A DNA stretch of 64,000 bases from Candidatus Bartonella washoeensis Sb944nv (GTDB taxonomy: Bacteria; Pseudomonadota; Alphaproteobacteria; Rhizobiales; Rhizobiaceae), in NCBI RefSeq assembly GCF_000278135.1, contig NZ_JH725024.1:10619-74618 (forward strand), in the 5' to 3' direction. The stretch's first letter is position 1. Every line of letters begins with the position of its first letter. A program made the position numbers and the translations under genes. The notes under the pieces are model-generated. The model had not been told where the DNA came from, did not search any database, and was given only the letters and a program-made list of their open reading frames with translations. Below are positions 50,170 to 60,386 of this stretch, one piece after another.

Positions 50170-50352
50170 ATGACTAAACTGATTAACCTTCGCCAATTTC
50201 GAAAACAAAAAAAGCGTGCGGAACAAGCTGTTCATGCAGAAGAAAATCGTTATCGTTTTGGACGAACAAAAGTTGAAAAACTTTTTGAACAAAAAGAAGC
50301 CCTAAAGGTTCAAGAATTTCTTGATCAAAATCGTTTATCTAACGGTGAATAA
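50170..50352 (+). CDS. DUF4169 family small protein
   Basis: A 60-residue, strongly basic, helical protein: TKLINLRQFRKQKKRAEQAV then ENRYRFGRTKVEKLFEQKEAL. It matches the small DUF4169 family found after sspB-type genes in this order. It starts 7 bases after the sspB stop (ATG 50170; an in-frame TTG at 50164 is possible). Function unknown; a nucleic-acid interaction is plausible from its charge. Confidence 0.75.
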   Translation: MTKLINLRQFRKQKKRAEQAVHAEENRYRFGRTKVEKLFEQKEALKVQEFLDQNRLSNGE

Positions 50353-50364
50353 GAGTAAAAAAGA

Positions 50365-50616
50365 ATGCAAAGAGATGATTTGATTGATTGGTCAACAGTA
50401 ATTACTCGGAAAATATCTGTTCGAATTGATGGGCATTCGACAAGCGTATCTTTAGAACAACCATTCCTAGACATACTCAAAACTCTAGCACGCAAAAAAG
50501 GACAATCTTTAGCCTTCATTATCACTGATATTGACAGTAAAAGACCACAGAAAGTGAATCTTTCGGCTTCGTTACGTATTTATGCACTCCAAAGCGTTCT
50601 CAGCCAACGTCTTTAA
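50365..50616 (+). CDS. ribbon-helix-helix domain protein
   Basis: An 83-residue protein with TRKISVRIDGHSTSVSLEQPFLDILKTLARKKGQSLAFIITDID, which has the pattern of the ribbon-helix-helix family PF13467: a beta strand, then two helices. Such proteins usually bind DNA as dimers. It lies 12 bases after the DUF4169 gene and completes a small operon with sspB. Confidence 0.75.
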   Translation: MQRDDLIDWSTVITRKISVRIDGHSTSVSLEQPFLDILKTLARKKGQSLAFIITDIDSKRPQKVNLSASLRIYALQSVLSQRL

Positions 50617-50727
50617 TATTTATTTTTACGATCTCTGCTTTCTTATTCAACCGAAAGTGTAGCTTTTCTGAGAAAAGATTTTTTAGATCTAGCACTTAAA
50701 TGAAAAAAATACTACACAAAAGGTACA

Positions 50728-53046
50728 ATGAATAATTTTTCTGATGACATACCATTTTTCGAAGATGCGCCCCCTCCCCAAAAGCATGAAAACAATCCTG
50801 GGTTAGTTGCTCATATTGTGAAGTTTGATGCTAACTATTTAGAAAAACTCAACCCCGAACAACGACAGGCTGTCATGAATACACAAGGGCCTCTTTTAGT
50901 TCTTGCGGGGGCTGGCACTGGAAAAACGCGTGTTTTGACTACCCGCATTTCTCACATTTTGCGCTCAGGGCTTGCTTCCCCTAAGCAAATACTCGCTGTA
51001 ACTTTCACTAACAAAGCAGCGCGTGAAATGAAAACGCGTATTGGTGAACTGATTGGTGAAATTGTTGAAGGCATGCCCTGGCTTGGAACCTTTCATTCTA
51101 CCGGTGCGAAAATTCTGCGCCGCCATGCAGAGCTTGTTGGTTTAAAAAGCAACTTTACAATTCTTGATAGCGATGATGTACTTCGTCTTTTAAAACAGCT
51201 TATTCAAGCTGAAGGCTTAGACGATAAGCGTTGGCCTGCACGAAGCCTTGCCATAATGATTGATTCTTGGAAAAATCAAGGACTTTTACCAGAGCGCATT
51301 TCAGAAAGTGAGGCCCATTCCTTTGGTAATGGTATGGGACGCATGCTGTATCACAGCTATCAGGATAGATTAAAAAGCCTTAATGCCTGTGATTTCGGCG
51401 ATCTCCTGCTTCATTCTATCTCTATCTTTCAACATAATCCAGATATTCTTTGCAAATATCATTCTCAATTTCGCTATATTCTCGTAGATGAATATCAAGA
51501 TACGAATACAGCACAATATCTTTGGCTTCGCCTTTTGGCGCAGCAACCAAAAGGCCAACATGTCAATCTTTGTTGTGTTGGGGATGATGACCAATCCATC
51601 TACGGATGGCGTGGCGCTAAAGTTGATAACATATTACGTTTTGAGAAAGATTTTCCTCCTGCAAAAATTATTCGTTTAGAGCGCAATTATCGCTCAACAT
51701 CACATATTCTCAAAACAGCTTCTCATCTTATTTCTCATAATCAAGAAAGACTTGGAAAAGCACTTTTTTCTGATCAAACAAACAACGAAGAAGAAAAAGT
51801 AAAAATTCATGCAGCATGGGACTCGCAAGAGGAGGCACGCGCCATCGGAGAAGAAATTGAACAATTGCAAAAAGCCGGTTATTCATTAAATCATATAGCT
51901 ATATTGGTACGAGCATCATTCCAGATGCGTGAATTTGAAGACCGCTTGGTAACACTTGGTCTTAATTACCGTGTCATTGGTGGTCCACGCTTTTATGAAC
52001 GAATGGAAATACGTGATGCCATGGCTTATTTACGCGTTGTTGTCCAACCAGCCGATGATTTAGCCTTTGAACGTATTATCAACACACCTAAACGTGGTTT
52101 AGGAGATGCAACCCTACGCACTCTTTATGAAAGTGCACGTGCACGCTCTATTCCTCTTTTTGCTGCTGCCACTGAAATAATTGAAACCGATGAGATAAAA
52201 CCAAAAACACGCAGTGCTCTACGAAACATTGTAGAAAATTTCCGCCGCTGGCAAAATATGCTGCAATACATCCCCCATAGAGAGCTTGCCGAAACAATCC
52301 TTGATGATTCAGGTTACACAGCTATGTGGCTAGAAGATCGCTCCCCAGAAGCACCAACGCGACTAGAAAATCTCAAAGAAATGATCCGCTCTATGGAACA
52401 ATTTGAAAGTCTTCACAGCTTTTTAGAACATGTTGCACTGGTTATGGACACTGAAAACAATAAAAATACCGATGCCGTCAACATCATGACCCTTCATTCA
52501 GCCAAAGGGCTTGAATTTGAAACAGTTTTTCTTCCTGGCTGGGAAGAAGGGCTTTTTCCCCATCAACGTTCATTGGATGAAGGAGGACGTTCAGGTTTAG
52601 AAGAAGAACGTAGGCTAGCTTACGTAGGACTAACAAGAGCAAAAAAACATCTGCATATATGGTTTGTATCTAATCGAAAAATTCATGGATTTTGGCAATC
52701 TACACTTCCCTCGCGTTTTCTGAATGAATTGCCAGAAGAACATATAGAAGTAGTAGAAATAGAAACCTCTTATGGTGGTTATGGAAAATCGCACTTTAAA
52801 TATCAAAATCCCTTTTATAACGATTATTCAAAATCAGGGTGGAAACGTGCACAAAAAAACATTGAAGGAAAAGTCATTGCCCAATCAGTCTCTGAAACAC
52901 CCTCAAATTTTTCAATCAATGATCGGATTTTTCATATAAAATTTGGTTATGGTCATATTTCAGCAATAGACGGCCATAAATTAACTATTGTGTTTGAGAA
53001 AGCTGGAGAAAAGCGTGTGCTCGATAATTTTGTGAGCAAAGCTTAG
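50728..53046 (+). CDS. uvrD: DNA helicase II (UvrD/PcrA)
   Basis: A 772-residue superfamily 1A 3'-5' helicase for nucleotide-excision and mismatch repair. Motifs in order: LNPEQRQAV (Q motif), GAGTGKTRVL from residue 61, FTNKAAREM, LVDEYQDTN (motif II), VGDDDQSIYGWRGA (III), LERNYRST (IV), IMTLHSAKGLEFE (V) and AYVGLTRAKKHL (VI). The C-terminal tail contains a Tudor-like segment (SINDRIFHIKFGYGHISAI) typical of PcrA/UvrD. AAAGGTACA precedes the start. It is complete. Confidence 0.94.
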   Translation: MNNFSDDIPFFEDAPPPQKHENNPGLVAHIVKFDANYLEKLNPEQRQAVMNTQGPLLVLAGAGTGKTRVLTTRISHILRSGLASPKQILAVTFTNKAAREMKTRIGELIGEIVEGMPWLGTFHSTGAKILRRHAELVGLKSNFTILDSDDVLRLLKQLIQAEGLDDKRWPARSLAIMIDSWKNQGLLPERISESEAHSFGNGMGRMLYHSYQDRLKSLNACDFGDLLLHSISIFQHNPDILCKYHSQFRYILVDEYQDTNTAQYLWLRLLAQQPKGQHVNLCCVGDDDQSIYGWRGAKVDNILRFEKDFPPAKIIRLERNYRSTSHILKTASHLISHNQERLGKALFSDQTNNEEEKVKIHAAWDSQEEARAIGEEIEQLQKAGYSLNHIAILVRASFQMREFEDRLVTLGLNYRVIGGPRFYERMEIRDAMAYLRVVVQPADDLAFERIINTPKRGLGDATLRTLYESARARSIPLFAAATEIIETDEIKPKTRSALRNIVENFRRWQNMLQYIPHRELAETILDDSGYTAMWLEDRSPEAPTRLENLKEMIRSMEQFESLHSFLEHVALVMDTENNKNTDAVNIMTLHSAKGLEFETVFLPGWEEGLFPHQRSLDEGGRSGLEEERRLAYVGLTRAKKHLHIWFVSNRKIHGFWQSTLPSRFLNELPEEHIEVVEIETSYGGYGKSHFKYQNPFYNDYSKSGWKRAQKNIEGKVIAQSVSETPSNFSINDRIFHIKFGYGHISAIDGHKLTIVFEKAGEKRVLDNFVSKA

Positions 53047-53088
53047 TATAAAAAACAATGAAACCACATCCCCAAACAAAAAATCATT

Positions 53089-53714
53089 TTATTTTAAATG
53101 CTCTTTCCATTTGCCAATAAAAACCTCGATTGGAAGGTTTTGCATATCAGGCAATGCCTTGTAAATTTTGTCAAGCGGCCAATTCCACCAAGCCATCTCT
53201 AAAAGACACTGAATCACAGTATCGGAAAAACGCATCCGTAACCGCTTTGCAGGAACACCAGCAACAACCGTATAAGGCAAAACATCTTTCGTTATAACAG
53301 CGTTCGCACCAATGATAGCGCCATGTCCAATTTCCACTCCAGGCATAATAACCGCACCGTGTCCAATCCATACATCATGCCCTATGATAACACGTTTTGC
53401 ACAACGCCTTTCGCGAAAAGCACTATCTAATGCCATATAATGAAAATATTCATTAGAACGATTGTTATTTTATGCGTTGAAAGTCGTTCCATGGGATGCT
53501 CTAGCGCATCCACACACACATGAGATGCGATAGAACAAAAACGCCCAATATCGCTGTAAATAGCTTTACTGTTACGCTCAAAATAAGAAAAATCTCCAAC
53601 CGTTACATCATGCAAAACGACCCGCTCATTAATTTCCATATAGCGTCCTAATTTACAACCATGCAACCGTGCCGTCGTATAAACACAACACATTGATTTA
53701 TAATGATAAATCAT
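53089..53714 (-). pseudogene. frameshifted hexapeptide acetyltransferase (phosphonate-cluster type)
   Basis: Two frames (53427-53714 and 53089-53436) form one protein of the left-handed beta-helix acetyltransferase family, in the style of the hexapeptide transferases found in phosphonate gene clusters. Frame one runs to ALEHPMERLSTHKIT. The expected continuation RSNEYFHYMALDSAFRERR is in another frame, so about one base has been lost near 53462. Frame two carries VIIGHDVWIGHGAVIMPGVEIGHGAIIGANAVITKDV and the WWNW motif. The catalytic His near HPMER and the coil region are kept. It ends at the boundary with the P4-like element. Confidence 0.8.
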
Positions 53715-53811
53715 CGTTTTTTAACTTGTATCATACCCCCGAATATTGTAAGATTCTCTCATCTCAAATCATTTCATTTTGAATCAATCAAAACCATCTC
53801 CTTGCACATCA

Positions 53812-53837
53812 CAAGTGGGATTATCGTGTGGATAAAA
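53812..53837. repeat. short sequence related to the dispersed repeats A and B
   Basis: AAG-TGGGATTATCGTGTGGATAAAA resembles the AAGGTGCGGGATACGTGGATAAAA region of the copies at 4993 and 22943, with two small gaps. It lies 23 bases before the start of the broken integrase. The match is short and could be chance. Confidence 0.3.
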
Positions 53838-53859
53838 AACCATTTAGAAAGGAGTAAAA

Positions 53860-55009
53860 ATGCCTCTTATGAATCGTCTTAATGCAAGAGCTGTCGCAAC
53901 ATTGGGGGCTGGCAAATATAATGATGGTGCCAGCTTGCTCCTTCATAAGCTTAAAGATGGTGGTGCTCAATGGATTTATCATTATACCATACACGGGCGG
54001 CGTTGTGAGATAGGCTTGGGTGCTAAGAAATTTCTCTTTTTAAAAAAGCCCGTGAATTGACAACTCAATGGCGTTCTGTTCTTCGTGAGGGGCGTGACCC
54101 CATTAAAGAACGTGAAAAACAAAAGCGTGAGGCAATGCGTAACCTCCACTACTTAAAAGACATTGCTGTGGATGCTTTTGAAAGTCGTAAAGCTGAATTA
54201 AAAAATGATGGTAAAGATGGTGTATGGTTTTTACCTTTAAAACTTCATATTCTCCCCCAATTAGGCTGTCTACCGATTTCAGAGATTACACAAACCGATA
54301 TACGCAATACCCTTGCCCCCATTTTGCATACAAAAGCTGCAACAGCTAACACAGCACTGATACGTCTCAATCTCTGTCTCAAACATGCTGCTGCATTGGG
54401 ATTGGATGTTGATTTACAAGCAACAGAAAAAGCAAAAGCCCTCTTAGGGAAACAACGCCATAAAACGCAAAACAGACCAGCAATGGATTGGAAAGATATA
54501 CCAGCTTTTTATCAAACACTTTGCAAAACACCAACCATGACACAACTAGCTTTACGTCTGCTTATTCTTACAGGTGTTCGTACAAATCCTTTGCGTCATA
54601 TTAATAAAGATCAGATTGATGGGAATATATGGACCATCCCTGCTGAGAATATGAAAGGAAGGCATGATACCACAACAGAATTTCGCGTGCCTTTATCATC
54701 AGAGGCATTGGAAATTTTGAAACAAGCGCGCCTTCTTTCTCGCAATGATTTCTTTTTTAATGCATGTCAAACTACATGAAAAGAATTGGACTTGATACCT
54801 ACCCTCATGGATTTCGGTCTAGTTTACGCGATTGGCTAGCAGAAACAACCGATGCCCCTTTTGAGGTAGCAGAAACCATTCTAGGTCATAAGACCAGTGG
54901 TAAAGTAGAGCGTGCCTACCGTCGTACTGACTATCTAGAACAACGCCGTGTTTTTATGGATAAATGGACGGCTTATGTCACGGGGCAAAACAATAAAAAC
55001 TGTGAATAA
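53860..55009 (+). pseudogene. broken P4-type tyrosine integrase
   Basis: Three successive frames make one integrase. Frame one (53860-54060) holds the DUF4102-like N-terminus (LNARAVATLGAGKYNDGASL). It shifts near 54035, where an enlarged T run precedes KKARELTTQWRSVLREGRDP. Frame two (to 54779) has the core-binding domain and the first catalytic Arg (LILTGVRTNPL). A deletion near 54770 then shifts into frame three, which carries HGFRSSLRDW (His and Arg), ILGHKTSG (His) and AYRRTDYLEQR (Tyr). All catalytic residues persist, but no single frame contains them. It is the left end of a decayed island. Confidence 0.88.
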
Positions 55010-55217
55010 CTATGACGCTGCTTTTTATTGTATACATAATGAATAATATAAATCACAAATTATTGCTTATTATGAAGACAGCAACACAATATATTGTTTT
55101 TTTTTACGAAAGAATCGCATGTTTTCACTGGAAATGTTTGCTACAAATTGCTATTTATAGATCGTTATCGAACAGTGATTCGATAATTTTAAAATAAACT
55201 AAAAGATTAGGGATATC

Positions 55218-55417
55218 ATGAACAAAAAGAAACACTTCTCACAACTCGTGAGAGTGCAAAACTACTAAGTATAAGCACCACGACACTTTGGAGGCGTGTC
55301 GCTGATGGAACGGTACCTAAACCTTTAAATATTGGTGCCTTATCCCGTTGGTTAGCATCAGACCTTCATAATGTAATTGAGAAGGCTAAAAATCAACGTG
55401 GCAACAACACCCCCTAA
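55218..55417 (+). pseudogene. AlpA-like excisionase/regulator with one-base deletion
   Basis: The ATG at 55218 leads MNKK and then runs out of frame. Removing a single missing A in the A-tract at 55224-55228 restores a 66-residue AlpA-type protein: ETLLTTRESAKLLSIS, then TTLWRRVADGTVPKP and GALSRWLASDLHNVIEKA, i.e. a winged helix-turn-helix. AlpA proteins control excision of P4-like islands, and the position between integrase and primase is typical. Confidence 0.75.
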
Positions 55418-55516
55418 AAAACAACTTTGTCTATAGGACAGACAAAACTATTTCGATTGTAGCAAATCCTAAAATAACAGAATCTATCCTGTAATGCAAG
55501 TACAGGATGATATTTT

Positions 55517-56407
55517 ATGCATTGTACAAATGCTCAAAGCATTGCTTATGCATTGCGTGGTGTGTGGCATGGGGCTTATAGACTAGCCCGTTGCCCTGCT
55601 CATGATGATAGGTCGCCTAGTTTAACTATTTCTAATGGAAATGATAGGCGTCTCTTACTTCATTGTTATGCTGGTTGCTCTTTTAGAGAGATCATACAAG
55701 CTCTCAAAAATATTGGTCTTATTGATACACAAGCATGTTTTGATAAAGCTTACACGCATAACTTTTCTCTCTCAAAACAGGTTTGTTGTGAAGATAACAA
55801 GGCAAAACAGAAAGCAGAAAAAGCACAAAAGATTTGGAAACAAAGTCAACCGATTCAAGATACCCTAGCAGAGCTTTATTTACGCAAGCGGAGCATCACT
55901 TGTGACTTGCCTCCTAATTTACGTTTTCATAACAAATGCCCCCATCCCTCTGGGAAAAACATCCCCGCGTTGGTTGCCCTTGTTGAGGGTGGTAGCTCCT
56001 TTGCAATCCATAGAACCTTTTTACAAGACAATGGCTGCAAAACAGAGCAGTTAACAGCAAAAGCCATGCTGGGGTCTGTTAAGGGCGGTGCTGTGTATTT
56101 ATGTCAAGCCAATCACCAACATCTGGTCATTTGTGAGGGAATAGAAACAGGTCTTTCTCTGCTGTCTGGTCTGTTATCAAAGCCTGTTACTTTATGGGCA
56201 TCTCTTTCAACCACTGGCATAATGCATGTCAATTTACCCAAATGCAAAGCCCGTCTCACTGTAGCGATGGATGGAGATGATGCGAGTCGTAAAGCAGTTG
56301 CCCTCGCAGAACATGCTTATAGCCACGGCTTCAAAGTCTTTATCATGCAAGCTCCCGAAGGAGTTGATTACAATAATTGTTTACTAAATTTTAAGGAGAA
56401 AAAATGA
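55517..56407 (+). CDS. Toprim-domain primase-like protein of a P4-like element
   Basis: A 296-residue protein that is still open. The N-terminus contains a CHC2-like zinc-binding region (ARCPAHDDRSPSL, then LLLHCYAGCSFREI). The C-terminal half has a Toprim fold: HLVICEGIETGLSLLSGL with the conserved Glu, and LTVAMDGDDASRKA with the DxD motif. Such proteins prime replication of phage-like islands. It overlaps the following DUF3987 frame by 4 bases. The element around it is dead, so the gene is probably on its way to decay. Confidence 0.75.
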   Translation: MHCTNAQSIAYALRGVWHGAYRLARCPAHDDRSPSLTISNGNDRRLLLHCYAGCSFREIIQALKNIGLIDTQACFDKAYTHNFSLSKQVCCEDNKAKQKAEKAQKIWKQSQPIQDTLAELYLRKRSITCDLPPNLRFHNKCPHPSGKNIPALVALVEGGSSFAIHRTFLQDNGCKTEQLTAKAMLGSVKGGAVYLCQANHQHLVICEGIETGLSLLSGLLSKPVTLWASLSTTGIMHVNLPKCKARLTVAMDGDDASRKAVALAEHAYSHGFKVFIMQAPEGVDYNNCLLNFKEKK

Positions 56408-57998
56408 TAGAACATAATCCATCTGATTTAGCCAATAACAATGGAAATGTTCCTTTAAATAATAATGATAACAATAACGACGATGTCTCTTTAAAGAGCC
56501 ATGATTGCTTAAAAGCCATTCCTTATGAAGTGGCATTGCAACAAATTGGTTGGGGGGAAATACAACCGATTAATAGCGCTCTTTTATCGGTTGAGCCTTT
56601 TCATGCTACCCAAGTTCCATTGGTATTGGGAAGTTATATTTATGATATTGCTGACCGTCAACAATCCTCTCTTGATTTTGTTGCTGTGTCTGCCGTCTGT
56701 GCTTTAGCTTCCGTGATTGGCAATGGCGTGCGCATCGCTCCAAAACAGCATGATGATTGGTTCATTGTCCCTAATCTATGGGGGGTTATTATTGGAGAAC
56801 CTTCTGCACGAAAAACACCTGCTATGCAAGCGGCTCTCGCTCCTCTCTATAACTTACAAAATGAATGGCATAAAAATTGTCAACACCAGAATAAACAAGC
56901 AAAAGTGAATGAAGCTTTTGAGACCTTGCATAAAAAAAGAAGGAAATAAAAAAGCAGCAAAAGCTTTTAAAAACGATGATTATGATGCAACCCGTGTCTT
57001 TTTAGCAGAGCTCATTGAAAATGAGGAAGAAAGCAACCAAAACGATACAAAGCAGCGTCTTATTGTCAATGATGCAACGGTAGAAAAGCTAGGAGAATTA
57101 CTCAAAGAAAACCCGCGCGGATTATTATTGGTCCGTGATGAACTTTCTGGTTTTTTAGCAAATCTAGAACGAAAGGCGTATCAAACAGACCGTGGTTTTT
57201 ATTTGCAATCTTTCAATAGTGATCAACCCTATACCCATGACCATATTGGGCGTGAAACAATCCATGTTGAAAATACAACGCTTTCTATGATTGGAGGCAT
57301 CCAACCTGCACGAATTACCCCTCTTATTCGGGCACTCCATTCTGGAAAAGGAGATGATGGTTTAATCCAACGTTTTCAAATGATAGTGTGGCCCGATGAT
57401 ACAAAAAAATGTAAATGGGTTGATAGAGACCCTTTAAAAGATGCCTATAAGAACTATGAAGAGGTTTTTCGTTCTTTTCGGGATATAAACCCTTGGGATC
57501 ACCTAAACACCCGATTGTGATGCGTTTTTCTCCCGATGCACAAGAACTCTTTCGTGAATGGTGGGAAAATCTTCATAAAGAAGTAAGAGAGGATAATCTC
57601 TCCCCATCCTTACAATCATATCTTTTAAAAATGCCTAAAACCATAGCAAGTCTTGCCTTAATCTTCGAACTTGTTTGATGGAAAGCGTTTTGAAGTAGAT
57701 TACCCTTATCTTTCCATGGCATTGCGTTGGTCAAAATATCTGTTAAGCCATGCAAAACGTCTTTATGCTGCTGGGGATACCTTAAACAGCAGAGCGTGCA
57801 AAATTGATTGTAGAGCGCTGTGATAGCTTACCTGATCTCTTTACGTTACGCGATATTCACCAACGTGATTGGGCTCGTTTAAAAGACAAGGGAGCAGTCA
57901 AGAAAGCTTTGGTATTTTTATGCCATACAAACCACATTCGTGAAATCACTGAAGATAGTAACCAAAAAGGCGGTCGTCCTACCATACGCTATGAGTGA
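56404..57998 (+). pseudogene. broken DUF3987 (YfjI-like) replication protein
   Basis: Four pieces of one DUF3987/YfjI protein lie in order. The first (56404-56949) has the start and WGVIIGEPSARKTPAMQAAL, an altered P-loop region. A shift in the A-rich run near 56940 leads to a second frame (to 57520) with RGLLLVRDELSGFLANLE and MIGGIQPARI. A shift or deletion near 57500 leads to a third frame, which stops at 57676-57678, and a last piece (57804-57998) encodes the C-terminal winged-helix-like tail ending GGRPTIRYE. In intact islands this protein acts in replication with the Toprim primase. Confidence 0.85.
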
Positions 57999-58559
57999 CA
58001 TCCTTTGGTAAAAAATCAGAGGACATCACAATGAAGCAATCTGAACTTTTATCAAGATTTTATTTTCCAATATCTCCCCTCAAAACCTATAGTAAAAAGT
58101 GTAAAAAACTCCTTTACACCAGCACTTAAATTTTATTGGGTAATTCAATATAACTTATTGGTAAAAAGCATTATTTTCTGTTTTTGTACTTCTTATAGAT
58201 TTTTTTGTACAAGTGATAATAGATGTATAGAGCATACAAACAACTTTTCTTATAGGTTATGAGGATTATTTTTGATATTTATAAAAATTGCATATTTCAA
58301 CTCTTAAAAGCACATATTCGAGTTGTCTTAATTAACACAAAAATGAATAGCAAATTTCACTACTTTGCTGTTTATAACTGCATCTTGTAAAATTTTTTTG
58401 GCGCGATTTATGGCTTTTCGGGCAGTTTTCCCCCATTTCACACTCGATATTTATTCTAAATGTATTTAATAAGCTCCATTTGGATTCTTTTGATGATCAT
58501 TGATCAACACCATCAGGCAATGGAGTTTACTGCATAATGCTTCAATCTCATAAATCTGA
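57999..58559. other. AT-rich spacer in the decayed island
   Basis: About 560 bases. A small inverted repeat GTGTAAA/TTTACAC (about 58097-58116) is the only structure I see, and it may be a chance hairpin. No gene is supported. Confidence 0.45.
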
Positions 58560-59133
58560 TAACAAATAATCCTCTTTACGCTCTCTCCTACAATCCTATC
58601 GGCAACAGGCAACTTCAAATGCACAGTATCCCTCGCATCCCTTGCGTAAAGAGTGCTATAGGTTTTTGGACGTTTGTTTTACAGCAGGGCGTGAATTAGG
58701 CAATTTGCACGTCAATTATGAAACTGTAGAGCCTTATCCTGTTACCTTTAAAAAAGGAAATCCAAAACTTACAGATATCCCTAATCCTGAGAAATTCTAT
58801 TATGTTACAGAAATGAAATTTTCTGGGAATAATAAGTAAAAGGATAAATCTATTGTTATTTATAACAGCAATATCACAATGACAGATATACCTAAGGAAG
58901 CTTATAACTATATCGTCAATGATAGACCCGTTTTTGAATGGGTTATGGAACGTCAATACGTAAAGACTGATAAAAAAGTGACATTGTTAATAATGTCAAT
59001 TGCTATGCTGTTGAGACCATTGGTAACCCTGCTTATCCATTGGAATTGTTTCAAAGGGTTTATTACCGTAAGTTTAGAAATAATGAAGATTGTTAAGAAC
59101 CTCCCAAAATTGGAAATAAGAGAAACTGAATAG
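58560..59133 (+). pseudogene. C-terminal remnant of a type ISP restriction-modification/helicase protein
   Basis: The frame reads YRQQ...LRKECYRFLDVCFTAGRELGNLHVNYETVEPYPV, then after a stop MTDIPKEAYNYIVNDRPVFEWVMERQYVKTDKK, and after a frameshift GNPAYPLELFQRV with IMKIVKNLPKLE. This order matches the C-terminal specificity region of large type ISP restriction-modification proteins (helicase plus methylase). The first 1300 or so residues of such a protein are absent. At least two lesions interrupt even this part. Confidence 0.65.
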
Positions 59134-59180
59134 ACTTAAGAAAGCATGCTCACATTTCACATGATGGATATGCACATCTT

Positions 59181-59222
59181 ACAAGGGGTATAGACATATA
59201 ACTGTAATCTATACCTCTCTTG
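59181..59222. repeat. inverted repeat after the restriction remnant
   Basis: ACAAG-GGGTATAGA faces TCTATACC-CTTGT across 13 bases. It could be the terminator of the former restriction gene or of the broken repeat-unit gene on the minus strand; there is no T run. Confidence 0.4.
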
Positions 59223-59341
59223 TTAAGTTGATTATGTACAATCTTAAAAGGAACCATTTACCATGCGCTATTCTAAAAAAGAGGCTTTGCACTTTTAGAC
59301 ACTCTCATTTGGATTGCTTTAAGACTTTTAAGAACCCTCAT

Positions 59342-59921
59342 CTTAACGAACGCTGTTTAGACTCTTTGCATGCCAGAGTATCATCTAATTACCTGTTTTT
59401 ATAGGATTGTGCAAAAAGAAGGAAACGTTTGTAACGCGTCATTGTTTTGTAATCAAAAAATTCTGGCACATACAACTGAGGTATAGACTCAAAATTCTTT
59501 AAAGCTTCTATATCACAAAGCAAAGCCTTTGCAACAAGAGAATGACCGGCAGCTTCTTCACGTAATTTTGTTCAATATCTTATGCTTTCGTCAAAACTAT
59601 TACCTTATTTAAAACTTCCTCAATATAGCTTTCAGAAAGATCTTGGGCTTTAATATCAAAGTCCTCTTTTGTAGAAATGAGTGTATTTTTATATTGCGAT
59701 TTTTCGCCATTATCATATGCCCAACTAAAACAATAAGCAGCAGTAGTGAGATTAACAGATAACCGAAACTTTCCCCCATCCTCCCCATAATCTACAATAT
59801 CATAAAGGATATGCACAATACGATCGGGGAGATAATAATAAGCAAACGTATCACTCACTTCATCGCGATGAGCCTCCCAGCGGCGTTTTTTAAATTTTTG
59901 TTGCGTCTTTGGTTTGCATCG
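59342..59921 (-). pseudogene. truncated copy of the first repeat unit of the 859-residue protein
   Basis: The DNA is clearly similar to 63085-63672, the first part of the 859-residue gene. The start (MQTKD against MRTKD) lies at 59917-59919. After a shift the frame 59580-59858 reads AYYYLPDRIVHILYDIVDYGEDGGKFRLS and then breaks. The copy fades near 59342. Its ATG comes 2 bases after the stop of the SMI1/KNR4 gene, so it once sat in the same operon. Confidence 0.78.
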
Positions 59922-60386
59922 TCATCCCTCAGCATATTCCGTAATTTTTTTACAAAGAAATTCATAAAAATTACTAGCGTAATATTCGGACTTCTCATCC
60001 GCAAACATGACATAGAGTGGGCATTCACTATCCCGAAACTGAGTATAATCAAAGTAAAAGGTCTCACCAAAATCAGTTGTGTTGATAACAAGCTGTTTGG
60101 GAATCGTAAAGCCATCTCTTCTATCGATCAAATTCCGGTAAACAATATCACCAGCAGGAATACCAGCACAGATTTCATAAATACTGAATATTTCTTCACC
60201 TCCAATTTCTCCTCCTCCATAATTTTTTAAAAAATTCTTATAGGAAGAGGTAAATTGTAAATCGAGAATATCCTCAGCTGTTTTAATCCGTACATCATCA
60301 GGTGCATTATCTTTAGTTCCCAAATTAATAACATGACTATGCATATCAATATATTGCGCAACATCTAATAAAGTATAACTTTTCAT
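59922..60386 (-). CDS. SMI1/KNR4 (SUKH) family immunity-type protein
   Basis: A 154-residue protein of the SUKH superfamily, whose bacterial members are mostly immunity proteins against polymorphic or contact-dependent nuclease toxins. The features are an N-terminal helix, LQFTSSYKNFLKNYGGGEIGGEEIFSI (the family core), the middle FTIPKQLVINTTDFGETFYFDYTQ, and LYVMFADEKSEYYASNFYEFL. I chose ATG 60386 (MKSYTLL), which has GGAGAAA upstream. Its neighbour on the upstream side encodes an LHH nuclease domain, its likely partner toxin. Confidence 0.8.
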   Translation of the reverse strand: MKSYTLLDVAQYIDMHSHVINLGTKDNAPDDVRIKTAEDILDLQFTSSYKNFLKNYGGGEIGGEEIFSIYEICAGIPAGDIVYRNLIDRRDGFTIPKQLVINTTDFGETFYFDYTQFRDSECPLYVMFADEKSEYYASNFYEFLCKKITEYAEG

